NCBI GenBank assembly: GCA_046347945.1
Contig: JAXMFB010000005.1
Location: forward strand, 1-64,000
DNA length: 64,000 nt
Origin: Zeimonas sp046347945
GTDB lineage: Bacteria > Pseudomonadota > Gammaproteobacteria > Burkholderiales > Burkholderiaceae_E
Direction: 5' to 3'
The position numbers were made by a program, and so were the translations under genes. Below the pieces are notes generated by a model. It made no database searches, had not been told where the DNA came from, and was given only the letters and a program-made list of their open reading frames with translations. Positions 25,934-34,851 of this stretch are shown here, piece by piece. Each line of letters opens with the position of its first letter. Within the stretch, counting starts at the first letter, position 1.

Positions 25934-26356
25934 ATGAAGATCACGGTAGAAGCTTCGGTCAGGGCTCCGATCGCGTTGGTGTGGAAGGCCTACACCAGCC
26001 CTGACGACATCGTTCAGTGGAACGCAGCATCGGACGATTGGCACACGACCAGGTCCACTGTAGACCTGAGGCCAGGTGGCTCATTCTGTTCGCGCATGGA
26101 GGCGAAGGATGGCAGCTTCGGGTTCGACTTTGCGGGAACGTACACAAGGGTCGTGCCGGACAGCCTCATCGAATACTCGTTCGGTGATCGTACGGCTACG
26201 GTCGAGTTCAGCGAGGGTGCCGGCGGCGTCTCTGTTCGAGTTTCCTTTGACAGCGAGGAGACGCACTCCATCGAGCAGCAGCGCGAAGGCTGGCAGGCCA
26301 TACTCGATCGCTTCAGGAAGCATGTCGAAGCAAAAGGGCTGAACGCTGGCGGCTAG
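25934..26356 (+). CDS. SRPBCC/AHSA1-type START-like protein
   Basis: 140 residues, complete AHSA1-like fold: KITVEASVRAPIALVWKAYTSPDDIVQWN, then DDWHTTRSTVDLRPGGSF, FAGTYTRVVPDSLIEYSFGDR and the C-terminal helix REGWQAILDRFRKHVEAKG. Members bind hydrophobic ligands; function unknown. ATG 25934 has GGGGGTG upstream. The gene and its neighbour are of visibly lower GC than flanking DNA and are followed by half an attC site, so they may be former integron cargo. Confidence 0.88.
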   Translation: MKITVEASVRAPIALVWKAYTSPDDIVQWNAASDDWHTTRSTVDLRPGGSFCSRMEAKDGSFGFDFAGTYTRVVPDSLIEYSFGDRTATVEFSEGAGGVSVRVSFDSEETHSIEQQREGWQAILDRFRKHVEAKGLNAGG

Positions 26357-26389
26357 CCCTTCGATCTTTGTCCTCGAAGAAGGAGCGTC

Positions 26390-26695
26390 ATGGCCAAGTA
26401 CCTCGTCTCCTTCCCCAGCAAGGCCATGGTCGTTTCCGAAGGCGAGTGGGGAGCGGTTAGCCGCGACGCGCACGCCGTGATGGACGAGGCGAAAGCCGCC
26501 GGTGTCTACGTCTTCGGCGGCGGATTCACTGTGCTTGAACTGCCGTCGCGCGAGGAAGCATTGGCGTGGGCCGCGCGTATCGCAAGGGCCTGCCGTTGTG
26601 ATCAGGAGCTGCGCGACGCTGGCGTGCTGCTCGCTGTCGACGGCCTCGAGCCATCCTCGCAGGGCTCGAGGACATGGTCGAGGCGGCCGACTTGA
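26390..26695 (+). pseudogene. YCII-family protein with internal in-frame deletion
   Basis: Starts as a normal YCII/DGPF-domain protein (MAKYLVSFPSKAMVVSEGEW, VYVFGGG) and then jumps directly to GFTVLELPSREEALAWAARIARACRCDQELR. About 30 residues that usually lie between these two glycine-rich blocks are missing, probably by recombination between GGCGGC repeats. The last 20 residues (AGVLLAVDGLEPSS...) do not look like the family end. AAGAAGGAGCGTC gives a good ribosome site before ATG 26390. Open reading is kept but the fold is unlikely to form. Confidence 0.7.
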
Positions 26696-26735
26696 CCTGA
26701 ACGACCTGCCGCCAATCCGGCGTCGCAGGAGTGCG

Positions 26736-26785
26736 GCCTGACGCCTCGCTCGAGCGAACCTCCACCGGCGGCGCGCTCAACTCTC
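26736..26785 (+). other. Half integron attC site (5' half)
   Basis: GCCTGAC followed by GCCTCGCTCGAGCG and CCTCCACCGGC. This closely matches the minus-strand reading of the attC at 39,894-40,020, which begins GCCTAAC, CCTTCGCTCGAGTGG and CCTCCACCGGC. The pairing second half and a GTTRRRY end are absent because the metC coding region begins here. Orientation is plus, matching the SRPBCC and YCII genes before it. Confidence 0.55.
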
Positions 26786-28000
26786 CCGCGCGTGCTCCAT
26801 CGCCTCGAAGCCTTCCTGCAGGTCCGCGATCAGGTCCTCGGGGTCTTCCAGCCCGATGTGCACCCGCACCAGCGGGCCGCCGGTCCACGGGGTCACCTTG
26901 CGCAGGTGCCCGATGCGCGCCGGCATGATCAGGCTCTCGTAGCCGCCCCACGAATAGCCGATGCCGAAGTGGCGGCGGCGTTCGCACAGCGCGGCGAGCG
27001 CCACCGGCGTGCGGCGCGCGTCGAACAGGCCCGGCTCGAGCGAGAACGAGAACAGGCCGCTGGCCCCCGAGAAATCGCGCCGCCACAGCGCGTGCTGCGG
27101 ATGCGAGAACAGCGCCGGGTGCAGCACCGTCTCGACCTCCTCGCGCCGCTGCAGCCAGTGCGCGACCGCCAGCGCATTCTCCTGGTGGCGGCGCATGCGC
27201 ACGTCGGCGGTACGCAATCCGCGCAGCACGAGGTACGCATCGTCGCCGCTCACGCACTGACCGAGCTGGCGCACGGCGCTCCACACCTTCGGCCACAACG
27301 ACTCGCGCACGACCGCCGCGCCCATCAGCACGTCGGAGTGGCCGCTCCAGTATTTCGTCAGGGCCACCACCGAGACGTCGACGCCGCAGTCGAACGGCCG
27401 CGTGAACACCGGGGAAGCCCAGGTGTTGTCGATGATCGTCAGCACGCCGCGCTCGCGCGCCGCCGCGCAGATCGCCGGCACGTCCTGCACCTCGAAGGTG
27501 TAGCTGCCGGGACTCTCGAGCCAGACGAGCTTCGTCTCGGGGCGGATCAGCGCGTCGATGCCGGCACCGACGGTGGGATCGTACCAGGTCGTCTTCACGC
27601 CCAGGCGCGCCAGCATCCCGTCGCAGAAGATCCGCGTCGGGCCGTAGGCCGAGTCGGTCACCAGGATGTGATCGCCCGGCTCGAGCACCGCGAGCAGTAC
27701 CGCCGTGATCGCCGCGAGGCCCGACGGCATCAGTGCTGCGCGCACGTCGTGGCCGCCGCCTTCGATCTCGGCGAGCGCGTCCATCAGCGCCATCGTCGTC
27801 GGCGTGCCGGCGGTGCCGTAGGTCGTCGCGTGCCGCTCGGCCTTGCCGACCGCCTCGCCTGCGGCCTCGGCCTGCGCGAGCGTGTCGAACAGGACGGTCG
27901 AGGCGCGATGCACCGGCAGGTTCGCGGTGCTGACGGCCACGTCGAGATGGCGGCCCGCTTCGGCGAGGCGGGTGCTGGAGGTCGAAGTGCGATCGGACAT
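26777..28000 (-). CDS. metC: Cystathionine beta-lyase (Cys/Met metabolism PLP enzyme)
   Basis: 407 residues, PLP-dependent trans-sulfuration enzyme cleaving cystathionine to homocysteine, pyruvate and ammonia. Visible motifs are ATTYGTAGTPTTMALMDALA, the PLP phosphate loop ALMPSGLAAI, DNTWASPVF and the PLP lysine in ALTKYWSGHSD. The ending WGGYESLIMP and RVHIGLEDPEDL is typical of MetC rather than MetB. ATG 28000. No SAM-type riboswitch was recognised upstream. Its end touches the half attC site. Confidence 0.9.
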   Translation of the reverse strand: MSDRTSTSSTRLAEAGRHLDVAVSTANLPVHRASTVLFDTLAQAEAAGEAVGKAERHATTYGTAGTPTTMALMDALAEIEGGGHDVRAALMPSGLAAITAVLLAVLEPGDHILVTDSAYGPTRIFCDGMLARLGVKTTWYDPTVGAGIDALIRPETKLVWLESPGSYTFEVQDVPAICAAARERGVLTIIDNTWASPVFTRPFDCGVDVSVVALTKYWSGHSDVLMGAAVVRESLWPKVWSAVRQLGQCVSGDDAYLVLRGLRTADVRMRRHQENALAVAHWLQRREEVETVLHPALFSHPQHALWRRDFSGASGLFSFSLEPGLFDARRTPVALAALCERRRHFGIGYSWGGYESLIMPARIGHLRKVTPWTGGPLVRVHIGLEDPEDLIADLQEGFEAMEHARES

Positions 28001-28011
28001 GGGCGAGCAGT

Positions 28012-28757
28012 CTACCTGCCCGCCGGCTCGCGCAGCATCCGCGCAGGCAACTGGCTGCGCAGGCCATTCTCCAGGCGCACGTTGTAGGCGTACTCGGGGC
28101 CTGCCGCGCCGCTCACCCGCCGGACGCTGTCCACGCGCGCGCGCACCCAGCCGCTGCCGTAGCGGGCCTCGACCGCCTGCCCGGGCGCGAAGCGCGCCGC
28201 GAGCGGCGTCGCCCCCGGCGCGGGCCGAGCGGCCTGCGCGCGCGGCACGGCCGGCGCTGGGGCCGCACCGCCGGCGCCTGCGTGCGCTCCGGCCTCGGGA
28301 CACAGCACCTCCCACTGTTGCGAGATGCCGAGGCCGCCGCTCGCATTGTCGCGGCCGACGATGTTCCCCGACGCGTCGCGCCAGCGCGTGCGGCCGCCGC
28401 CGATGTCGGAGTTGTCCCAGCGGCCGGCCAGCGCGTAGGTCTTGCCGTCCACCGCCGTGATCCGGCCGCGGGTGCAATCGGCCGACGCACGGTACGTCAC
28501 CTTCGTATCGGGGCTCGCCATTTCGCGCTCGACGCAATCGCGATCGTTCGGCGACCAGTTCTCGCACCAGCCGCGGATCACCTCACGCGTGACGCGCGCC
28601 TCGGCGACCGCGTTCGCGGTGCCGATCCGCTCTTCCTGAAGACCGTCGGCGCCCAATGCTTGGCGCCCAACGACAGCCACTCGGCTTCGGCGCGGGCGGC
28701 GGTCGCCAGCGCGCTGCCGAGCAGCAGGAGCAACACAGCGATCGTCCGCGTCGGCAT
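28012..28757 (-). pseudogene. Secreted protein with C-terminal tudor/SH3-like domain, one frameshift
   Basis: The N-terminus (MPTRTIAVLLLLLGSALATAARA, signal peptide) begins at ATG 28757 and reads AEWLSLGA, then the frame is lost near 28,655. A second frame continues with DGLQEERIGTANAVAEARVTREVIRGWCENW, DCTRGRITAVDGKTY and WDNSDIGGGRTRWRD, then an Ala/Pro linker and a tudor-like C-terminal domain (FAPGQAVEARYGSGWVRARVDSV). One added or removed base would restore about 248 residues. Function unknown. Confidence 0.7.
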
Positions 28758-28894
28758 GGCGGCCTCCTGCGGCCTGTCGGCGATCGCCACAGGATACGCC
28801 GGCGCGCCTCGGCGCGACATCCGGCGGCGCGACATCGGCCGACGCGACATCGGCCGGCACGGCGCCGTTGCGCGCGGTACCGGCCGGCGCGAGA

Positions 28895-30124
28895 TCACCC
28901 GCCCGCCCGAGCCTCCTCGACCACGCCAGCCGCGGCCATCGCGTCGATCTGCGCGTCGTCGTAGCCGTGCTCGCGAAGTACCTCGCGCGTGTGCTCGCCC
29001 AGCAGCGGCGCGGCCCGATCGATTCGCGCCGGCGTCTCCGACAGGTGCACCGGGCAGCCGAGCGCCTTCGTCGCGCCGGCCTGAGGATGCTGCAGGTCGA
29101 CCACCATGCCGCGCGCCAGCACCTGCGGATGCGAGAGCGCCTCGCCGATCGAATTCACCGGACCCACCGGCACGCCCGCCGCATCGAACACCTCGATCCA
29201 GTGCGCGCGATCGTGGCGCGCGAGCACCGCCTCCATCGCCGCGACCAGCTCGGCCAGGTTGCGCATCCGGTCGGCGTTGGTCGCGAAGCGCGAGTCGCTC
29301 TTCCACTCGGGGTGGCCCAGCACATCGGCGATGCGCTCCCAGTTCGACTGGTTGGCGCCGCCGATGTTGATGTAGCCGTCGGCGGTGCGAAACGCCTGGT
29401 AAGGCGCGGTGAGCACGTGGCTGGAACCCAGCGCCTGCGGCGACACGCCGGTCGCGAAGAAGATCGCCGCGTGCCAGTAGGTCTGCTGCAGTGCCGCTTC
29501 CATCAGCGAGGTGTCGACCATCTGCCCGCGGCCGGTCTTCAGCTTGTGCACGTACGCGGCGAGGATGCCCACCGCGGCCAGGATGCCGCCGTTGATGTCG
29601 GCGACCGAATTGCCGGTCTTCACCGGCGGGCGACCCGGCTCGCCGGTGATGCTCATCAGGCCCGCGAAGCCCTGCGCGATCAGGTCGAAGCCGCCCTTGT
29701 CGGCCCAGGGCCCGTCGCGGCCGTAGCCCGACACCGCGCAGTAGATCAGCCCCGGATTGAGCTTCGACAACGCGTCGTAGCCGAGCCCGAGCTTCTCGAG
29801 CGTGCCGCGCCGGTAGTTCTCGGTGAGCACGTCGGCGCGCGCGACCATCCGGCGCAGCACCTCCTTGCCCTGCTCGTGCTTGAGGTTCAACGCGATGCCG
29901 CGCTTGTTGCGGTTCAGGATCATGAACGGCGCCGACACGCCGTTCACGCGCGGCTCGCGATAGCCGCGCGAGTCGTCGCCGCCGGGCAGCTTCTCGACCT
30001 TGATCACTTCGGCGCCGAGGTCGGCGAGCATCATGCCGGCGGTTGGCCCGGCCATGATCTGCGCGAGCTCGAGCACGCGCACGCCTGCAAGGGGGCCGGA
30101 GTGCGGGGTCGCGGACGCGCTCAT
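28895..30124 (-). CDS. CaiB/BaiF family (class III) CoA-transferase
   Basis: 409 residues, Frc/CaiB fold that transfers CoA between carboxylic acids. Visible: PLAGVRVLELAQIMAGPTAGMMLADLGAEVIKVE, RNKRGIALNLK, the region VDTSLMEAALQQ with the catalytic Asp, and AAGVPVGPVNSIGEAL. Substrate unknown. It begins one base after the stop of the enoyl-CoA hydratase gene, so the two enzymes are co-transcribed, consistent with an acyl-CoA breakdown route. Confidence 0.92.
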   Translation of the reverse strand: MSASATPHSGPLAGVRVLELAQIMAGPTAGMMLADLGAEVIKVEKLPGGDDSRGYREPRVNGVSAPFMILNRNKRGIALNLKHEQGKEVLRRMVARADVLTENYRRGTLEKLGLGYDALSKLNPGLIYCAVSGYGRDGPWADKGGFDLIAQGFAGLMSITGEPGRPPVKTGNSVADINGGILAAVGILAAYVHKLKTGRGQMVDTSLMEAALQQTYWHAAIFFATGVSPQALGSSHVLTAPYQAFRTADGYINIGGANQSNWERIADVLGHPEWKSDSRFATNADRMRNLAELVAAMEAVLARHDRAHWIEVFDAAGVPVGPVNSIGEALSHPQVLARGMVVDLQHPQAGATKALGCPVHLSETPARIDRAAPLLGEHTREVLREHGYDDAQIDAMAAAGVVEEARAGG

Positions 30125-30125
30125 C

Positions 30126-30905
30126 TCACCGCCCCACGAACGCCGGCTTCGCCTTGGCGAGGAACGCCGAATAGCCGATCCGGAAGTCCTCGGTGTCGAA
30201 GCAGTCGAAGCACTCGTCGTGCTCGGCCTCGGTGATCGGCCGGCCCTCGGCCAGCCGTCGCGCGAACTTCTTGTGCCAGCGCGCGACCAGCGGCGCGCCC
30301 TCGGCGATGCGCCCGGCCGCAGCACGCGCCTCGCCCGCCACCTGGTCGTCGGGCACGACGCGCGTGACCAGCCGCTTGTCCTTCGCCTCGCGCGCGTCGA
30401 AGATGCGGCCCTCGAGCAGGATCTCCAGCGCGACGTCGGCGCCCGCGAGCCGCACCAGCGGGCTCATCTCGGGATACGCCATCACCAGTCCGAGGTTCTT
30501 GATCGGCGCGCCGAAGCGGCTCGATTCGCCGCAGATGCGGATGTCGCACATCGACGCGATCTCCAGCCCGCCGCCGACGCAGATGCCGTGGATCTGCGCA
30601 ACCAGCGGGTGGCGGCACTCGATCATCGCCTGCGCCGTCGCGTGCATGATGCGGCCGTACTCGATCGCCTGCTGCTTGTTCGAGCGGTCGGTGGCGAACT
30701 CGGCGATGTCGTTGCCGGGCGAAAACGACTTCTCTCCGGCGCCACGCACGACGATGCAGCGCAGCGAGTCGTCGGCAGAGAGCGCGCGCATCGCGTCGCC
30801 GAGCCCCTGCCACATCGGCTTCGTCATTGCGTTGAGCTTGTCGGCACGGTTGAGCACGACGGTCGCGATCGCGCCGTCGCGCGTCACCTGGATCAGGTCG
30901 GTCAT
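30126..30905 (-). CDS. Enoyl-CoA hydratase/isomerase family protein
   Basis: 259 residues, crotonase fold. Oxyanion-hole segments are FSPGNDIAEF and HGICVGGGLEIASMCDIRI. A glutamate is visible in MAYPEMSPL where crotonases carry a catalytic acid, but the full catalytic pair is not certain, so it could be a hydratase or another crotonase. ATG 30905 overlaps the stop of the TAXI receptor gene by four bases. Together with the CoA-transferase it suggests an organic-acid uptake and degradation operon. Confidence 0.9.
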   Translation of the reverse strand: MTDLIQVTRDGAIATVVLNRADKLNAMTKPMWQGLGDAMRALSADDSLRCIVVRGAGEKSFSPGNDIAEFATDRSNKQQAIEYGRIMHATAQAMIECRHPLVAQIHGICVGGGLEIASMCDIRICGESSRFGAPIKNLGLVMAYPEMSPLVRLAGADVALEILLEGRIFDAREAKDKRLVTRVVPDDQVAGEARAAAGRIAEGAPLVARWHKKFARRLAEGRPITEAEHDECFDCFDTEDFRIGYSAFLAKAKPAFVGR

Positions 30906-32317
30906 GGGTTCGCCTTCTCGCTGGAGGTGGGGGTCTGGGGGGAGACGGGCATCGACGCGGAAGGTGCAGGCGGCGGCGCGGCGCGCCCGATCCTGCTGCG
31001 CACCATCTGGATGTGGCTGCGCAACGCGTAGAGCTCGTCGGCATACGACAGCGGCACCGTCAGCCGCTCGACGCGCGCGTCGAGCTGGTCGAGCCGCTCG
31101 AGCAGGCGGCCGGCGGCGTCCTCGCGGTCGTCGATGCTCTCCTCGATGTCGCGCAACTGGGCATACCAGCGGAAGATCCGCGAGCGCACCTTGAACTCGT
31201 ACAGCGGCGGCACGACCCGCGACAGCGGGATCAGCACCGCGATGATCGACACGAGCACGACCCACATCCGGTCGATCAGGTTGGCCAGCCAGAACGGCAG
31301 GTAGCGCTGCAGCCACGGCGTGCCGCCGCGCAGCGTGCGCTCGGCCTCGCGCGCCAGCGGCCACTCGAGCGAACGTTCCGACGGGAACTCTCCGCGGCGC
31401 TGGAACCAGCCCGCCTCGCCGTGGATCGAGCGCGCCGCCTGCACGAACAGCTGGATCAGCGCCGGATGGATGTCGTCGCGCGCGACCAGCATCGCGGTCG
31501 GCGCGATCAGCTGCACGTCGCGCGGCGGCAGGTCGCGCGCCAGGTCGACGACGCCGCGCGGCAGCGTCACCGGGCTGAGGAACGGATAGCGCCGCGAATA
31601 CGCCTCGGCCTGCGCGAAGTCGAACAGGCGGATGCCGGGCGTCTGCAGCAGCATCTGCACCAGCAGCGATTCGGGCGCCGAGGCGAAGACCACCGCATCC
31701 ATCTTGCCGTCGAGCATCGCGGCGACCGCCGGCGTTTCGCCCAGCGTGCGCAGACGCACGCTCGCCGGATCGACGCGGTTGGCCTCGAACAGCCGGGTCA
31801 TCAGGTTCGGCACGCCGCTGCCCGGCGTGCCGATGTTCAGCCGCCAGCCGCGCAGGTCGGCCAGGCCCTCGATCGCGTCGCGGCGAAGCCGCCGGCGCGC
31901 GACGTCCTCGCGATAGAACAGCCACACCGGCTCGTAGAAGAGGCTGCCGAGCGCGACCAGGTCGTCGTCCTTCGGCTGCCCGGGCAGCGTCGGCTGCGAG
32001 TCGGCGCCGCCCTGGACGAACGCGACCTGGACGCCGGACGCCTCGTCGCGCAGCAGTTCGACGTTCTCGGCGGCGCCCTGCGTGGTGCGCAGCCGCACCT
32101 CGATCCCGTAGCGGGCGAGCCAGTCCTTGTAGCGCTTGCCGAACTCGGCGTAGGCGCCCTGCTCCTGGCCGGTGGCCAGCGTCACGACCTTCGGCGGCGT
32201 GGGCTGCAGGTACCAGTAGGCGGCCGCGAGCAGCCCGGCCGCGATCAGCGCGAACGGGCCTGCGGTGACCAGCAGGTCACGCAGGTTCTGGAAGGCGACG
32301 CGGAGGAAGCGGGGCAT
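30902..32317 (-). CDS. TAXI-family TRAP transporter solute-binding protein with C-terminal membrane anchor
   Basis: 471 residues. An N-terminal TM helix (about 17-37) precedes a TAXI-type periplasmic binding domain (VVTLATGQEQGAYAEFGKRY ... NIGTPGSGVPNL ... DAVVFASAPES). A second TM follows at about 345-365 (MWVVLVSIIAVLIPL), then a helical coiled segment and a Pro/Ser-rich tail. TAXI proteins deliver substrates such as glutamate-like acids to fused TRAP permeases; no permease gene is adjacent. The second anchor makes this a membrane-bound variant. Confidence 0.87.
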   Translation of the reverse strand: MPRFLRVAFQNLRDLLVTAGPFALIAAGLLAAAYWYLQPTPPKVVTLATGQEQGAYAEFGKRYKDWLARYGIEVRLRTTQGAAENVELLRDEASGVQVAFVQGGADSQPTLPGQPKDDDLVALGSLFYEPVWLFYREDVARRRLRRDAIEGLADLRGWRLNIGTPGSGVPNLMTRLFEANRVDPASVRLRTLGETPAVAAMLDGKMDAVVFASAPESLLVQMLLQTPGIRLFDFAQAEAYSRRYPFLSPVTLPRGVVDLARDLPPRDVQLIAPTAMLVARDDIHPALIQLFVQAARSIHGEAGWFQRRGEFPSERSLEWPLAREAERTLRGGTPWLQRYLPFWLANLIDRMWVVLVSIIAVLIPLSRVVPPLYEFKVRSRIFRWYAQLRDIEESIDDREDAAGRLLERLDQLDARVERLTVPLSYADELYALRSHIQMVRSRIGRAAPPPAPSASMPVSPQTPTSSEKANP

Positions 32318-32365
32318 CGGGAGTCCGGAAGCGGCGATCGGCGCGCGGGCGGTACCGTCGTTCCT

Positions 32366-33274
32366 TCAGGCGGCCAGGCCCAGCCACAGGCCGAGCGGCA
32401 CGAACACGACGGCAGCGAGATTGCCGAGCATCACGATGGCGGCGACCTTGTCGGGCTCCTGGCCGAACTGCTCGGCGACGAGAAAACATAGCACCGCCGG
32501 CGGCAGCGCCGCAAAGAGATAGAGCTGTCCGCGCTGCTCCGCGCTGAACGCGAACAGGCCATCGAGCAACCCGGCGACCGCGATGCCCGACAGCGGGCAG
32601 ACGAGCGCGCCGACCAGGCCGATCCGCCAACTCTTGAAGCTCACGTCCAGCATCCGCACGCCGAGCGCGAAGAGCATCAGCGGGATGCAGGCCTCGCCAA
32701 GCATCTGCATCGACTTGAAGAGCCCGCCGGGAATCGCGACACGCGTCGCGGCGAGCAGGATGCCCGCAATCATCGCGAGCATCATCGGGCTGGTGAGGAA
32801 CTTCCACGACGCATGGCCGCCGGTGCCGCGCCGGCTCTCGATGATCTTGATGCCGGCGGAGAAGTAGACGAGGCTGCCCGCCATGAACAGGGCCACCGCC
32901 GCCGGCAGGCCGGCCGAACCGAATGCCAGCGCAGCGAGCGGAAGCCCCATGTTGCCGCAGTTGTTGTACATCATCGGCGGCACGAACGTGCGCGCGTCGT
33001 AACCCAGCAGGCGACCGACCGGCCAGGCCAGCAGGCCGGAGCCCAGCGAGACCACCATGCCGGCCACGATCAGGTTGACGTTGGCCGAGAGATCGAAGTC
33101 CTTCGAAGCAAAGGAAGTGAGCACCAGCAGCGGACACAGGACGTCGATGCTGATGCGGTTCACCGGAACCATCTCGGTCCGCACGCTCTCGCCGCGCCAG
33201 CGGCCATAGCCGTAGCCAAGCGCGATCGTGATGAACACCGGCAGGATGATGGAGAGGATGCGTTCGACGATCAT
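32366..33274 (-). CDS. AEC-family (auxin efflux carrier-like) transporter
   Basis: 302 residues with about ten hydrophobic helices: IILPVFITIALGYGYGRW, VLCPLLVLTSFASK, PPMMYNNCGNMGLPLAALAFG (the conserved N-x-x-G-x-x-x-x-P crossing region), and LFALGVRMLDVSFKSWR. Members export or import organic acids across the inner membrane. ATG 33274 is chosen because upstream in-frame sequence is not membrane-like. It lies about 50 bases before the TAXI gene on the same strand. Confidence 0.9.
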   Translation of the reverse strand: MIVERILSIILPVFITIALGYGYGRWRGESVRTEMVPVNRISIDVLCPLLVLTSFASKDFDLSANVNLIVAGMVVSLGSGLLAWPVGRLLGYDARTFVPPMMYNNCGNMGLPLAALAFGSAGLPAAVALFMAGSLVYFSAGIKIIESRRGTGGHASWKFLTSPMMLAMIAGILLAATRVAIPGGLFKSMQMLGEACIPLMLFALGVRMLDVSFKSWRIGLVGALVCPLSGIAVAGLLDGLFAFSAEQRGQLYLFAALPPAVLCFLVAEQFGQEPDKVAAIVMLGNLAAVVFVPLGLWLGLAA

Positions 33275-33410
33275 GACAGCAGTGGGGGTGGCGCGCGCCG
33301 GGCTGGCCGCCCGGGAACGGCGAGCGAGGGGCTTGGGGAACGGCCTTCGGGTCGAAGGAAGCGAGATTGTGATGGAAACCGGGCGGGAGCGCGGACGGCC
33401 ATTGCATGAG

Positions 33411-33468
33411 GCGCGATGTCCATTTAAAATGTCCATCCTGTCTATCTAAAGTAGTCATTCATAGCACG
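33411..33468 (+). promoter_or_regulatory. Probable vapBC promoter/operator with direct repeats
   Basis: An AT-rich patch in very GC-rich DNA. The octamer ATGTCCAT occurs at 33416-33423 and again at 33429-33436 with 13-base spacing, directly upstream of the VapB start. Antitoxins of this type commonly repress their own promoter, so the repeats are candidate binding sites. No firm -35/-10 pair is claimed. Confidence 0.45.
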
Positions 33469-33819
33469 ATGGCCTGGAGCATTGCCCAAGCCAAGCAGCA
33501 CCTCTCGGAGGTCGTTCGCCTGGCAGCCGAGGAGCCGCAGCCGATCTACAACCGCGGTCGGCTGGTCGGAGCGCTCATCGATGCCGATTCGTTCCGGGCG
33601 TTCGAGCAATGGCGACGCGAGGCGTCGCGAACGACCGTGGCCACGCAGTTCGACCGGTTGCGCGACGAACTCGCGGCCGCTGCCTCGGCGCAAGAAACCG
33701 CCCCCCCGGCCGAGCCGTTGCCGGCCCCGCCCCGCACCGATCGCGAGAACGCCTTCGCGCGGATGCTGGAAGAGGAGTCAGCACCCGCTTCTCCGAAAAG
33801 CCGCGATGCAGCTGGTTGA
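33469..33819 (+). CDS. Type II antitoxin, Phd/YefM-like
   Basis: 116 residues. The N-terminal DNA-binding domain reads AWSIAQAKQHLSEVVRLAAEEPQPIYNRGRLVGALI, typical of Phd/YefM antitoxins. The C-terminal half is Ala/Pro/Glu-rich and likely wraps the toxin. Its end overlaps the PIN toxin start by 14 bases, the usual antitoxin-toxin arrangement. Confidence 0.88.
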   Translation: MAWSIAQAKQHLSEVVRLAAEEPQPIYNRGRLVGALIDADSFRAFEQWRREASRTTVATQFDRLRDELAAAASAQETAPPAEPLPAPPRTDRENAFARMLEEESAPASPKSRDAAG

Positions 33820-34216
33820 CACGAACGTCATCAGCGAGCTCTGCCGCCGCGAACCCGACGCGGGGGTACTCGCTTGGGCGGAGACTCAGTCGGCGCTCAC
33901 ATTGTCGATCGTCACCGTCGAGGAGATCGCATTCGGGCTTGCCTGGCGCCCGAACCCCGTGCTGCTGGCCTGGTTCGAGCGGCTGCTCGCGCAACACACG
34001 GTGCTGCCGGTCGATGCGGGCATCGCCCGCCACGCGGGCATGATGCGCGGCCGCTTCGCCGCCCGCGGCCTGACCCGCACCCAGGCCGACATGCTGATCG
34101 CCGCGACCGCCCACGCCCATCGGCTGGTGCTGGTCACGCGCAACGTGCGCGACTTCGAAGACTGCGGCGTTGCCCTGCTGAACCCGTTTTCCGGCTCTCA
34201 GCCCTTCGCCGGATAG
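33806..34216 (+). CDS. vapC: VapC-type PIN-domain toxin
   Basis: 136 residues, PIN-domain ribonuclease. The acidic active-site residues are in MQLVDTNVISELCRR (Asp 5), VEEIAFGL (Glu) and TRTQADMLIAATA (Asp). VapC toxins cleave tRNA or rRNA and are held inactive by the antitoxin encoded just before. The 3' end overlaps the convergent nitroreductase gene by 19 bases. Confidence 0.92.
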   Translation: MQLVDTNVISELCRREPDAGVLAWAETQSALTLSIVTVEEIAFGLAWRPNPVLLAWFERLLAQHTVLPVDAGIARHAGMMRGRFAARGLTRTQADMLIAATAHAHRLVLVTRNVRDFEDCGVALLNPFSGSQPFAG

Positions 34217-34848
34217 CCGACCGTCTGCGACAGCAGCACCTGCTGATCGTGGGTCAGCCCGAGCGCCTCGGCGATCGCGTCGCGATCGATCCAGGCGCGC
34301 ATCACCGTCGCCAGCCCGTTGCCGGCGGCGAACAGATAGACGTTCTGCGCAATCGCGCCGGCCGCGAACGACGCGAAGCTCTCGCGCTGCACCGCCGGCA
34401 CCATCGCCATGCGCCGGTGGTCGGCCACGTAGACCAGGTCGAGCGGCGCCTCGTCGACGAAGTCCTGGTAGCCGGTGACGCGCCGCAGGTCGGCCTTCGC
34501 GACCAGGCACAGCGCGTGCCCCTCGGCGTCGTACCGGTAGGCGCCGCCGGGCAGCGCCGCGTAGACGTCGATCTCCTGCGCGTCCAGCGCCGATGGCGCG
34601 GTGCGCCCGCCCTCGGGGCGGTTCCTGCCCCAGGCCGCCCAGAGCAGGTTCGACAGCAGCGGCAGCGGCAACTCGTCGCGCGCGAACTCGCGCGACGAAC
34701 GCCGCAGCGCCAGCGCCTCCATCAGCGGCATGCCGCCGCGCGCCTCGGGCGCCGGCAGCGCGATCGTCACGGCCGCGTCGCCGATCGCCGGGCGGTCACG
34801 CAGGCGGCCCATCATGCCCAGCGCGAACTTGGTCACGGTATGACTCAT
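34198..34848 (-). CDS. Nitroreductase-family protein, SagB/ThcOx type
   Basis: 216 residues of the flavin nitroreductase fold: LPAPEARGGMPLMEALALRRSSREF, LLSNLLWAAWGRNRPEGGRTAPSA, and the C-terminal SFAAGAIAQNVYLFAAGNGLATVMRAWIDRDAI and TVGYP. The R-R-S-x-R-x-F motif and the ALDAQEIDVYAA segment are typical of stand-alone members. Redox substrate unknown. Last gene of a tspO/eamA/nitroreductase run on the minus strand (3-base gap after eamA). Confidence 0.88.
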   Translation of the reverse strand: MSHTVTKFALGMMGRLRDRPAIGDAAVTIALPAPEARGGMPLMEALALRRSSREFARDELPLPLLSNLLWAAWGRNRPEGGRTAPSALDAQEIDVYAALPGGAYRYDAEGHALCLVAKADLRRVTGYQDFVDEAPLDLVYVADHRRMAMVPAVQRESFASFAAGAIAQNVYLFAAGNGLATVMRAWIDRDAIAEALGLTHDQQVLLSQTVGYPAKG

Positions 34849-34851
34849 CGG

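Noticed and set aside
25507..25944. Minus-strand 145-codon frame before the SRPBCC gene
   Set aside because: No domain, no ribosome site, and it overlaps the end of the channel gene in antisense.
27990..28010. SAM riboswitch before metC
   Set aside because: Only 11 bases separate metC from the next gene and no conserved stem set was seen.
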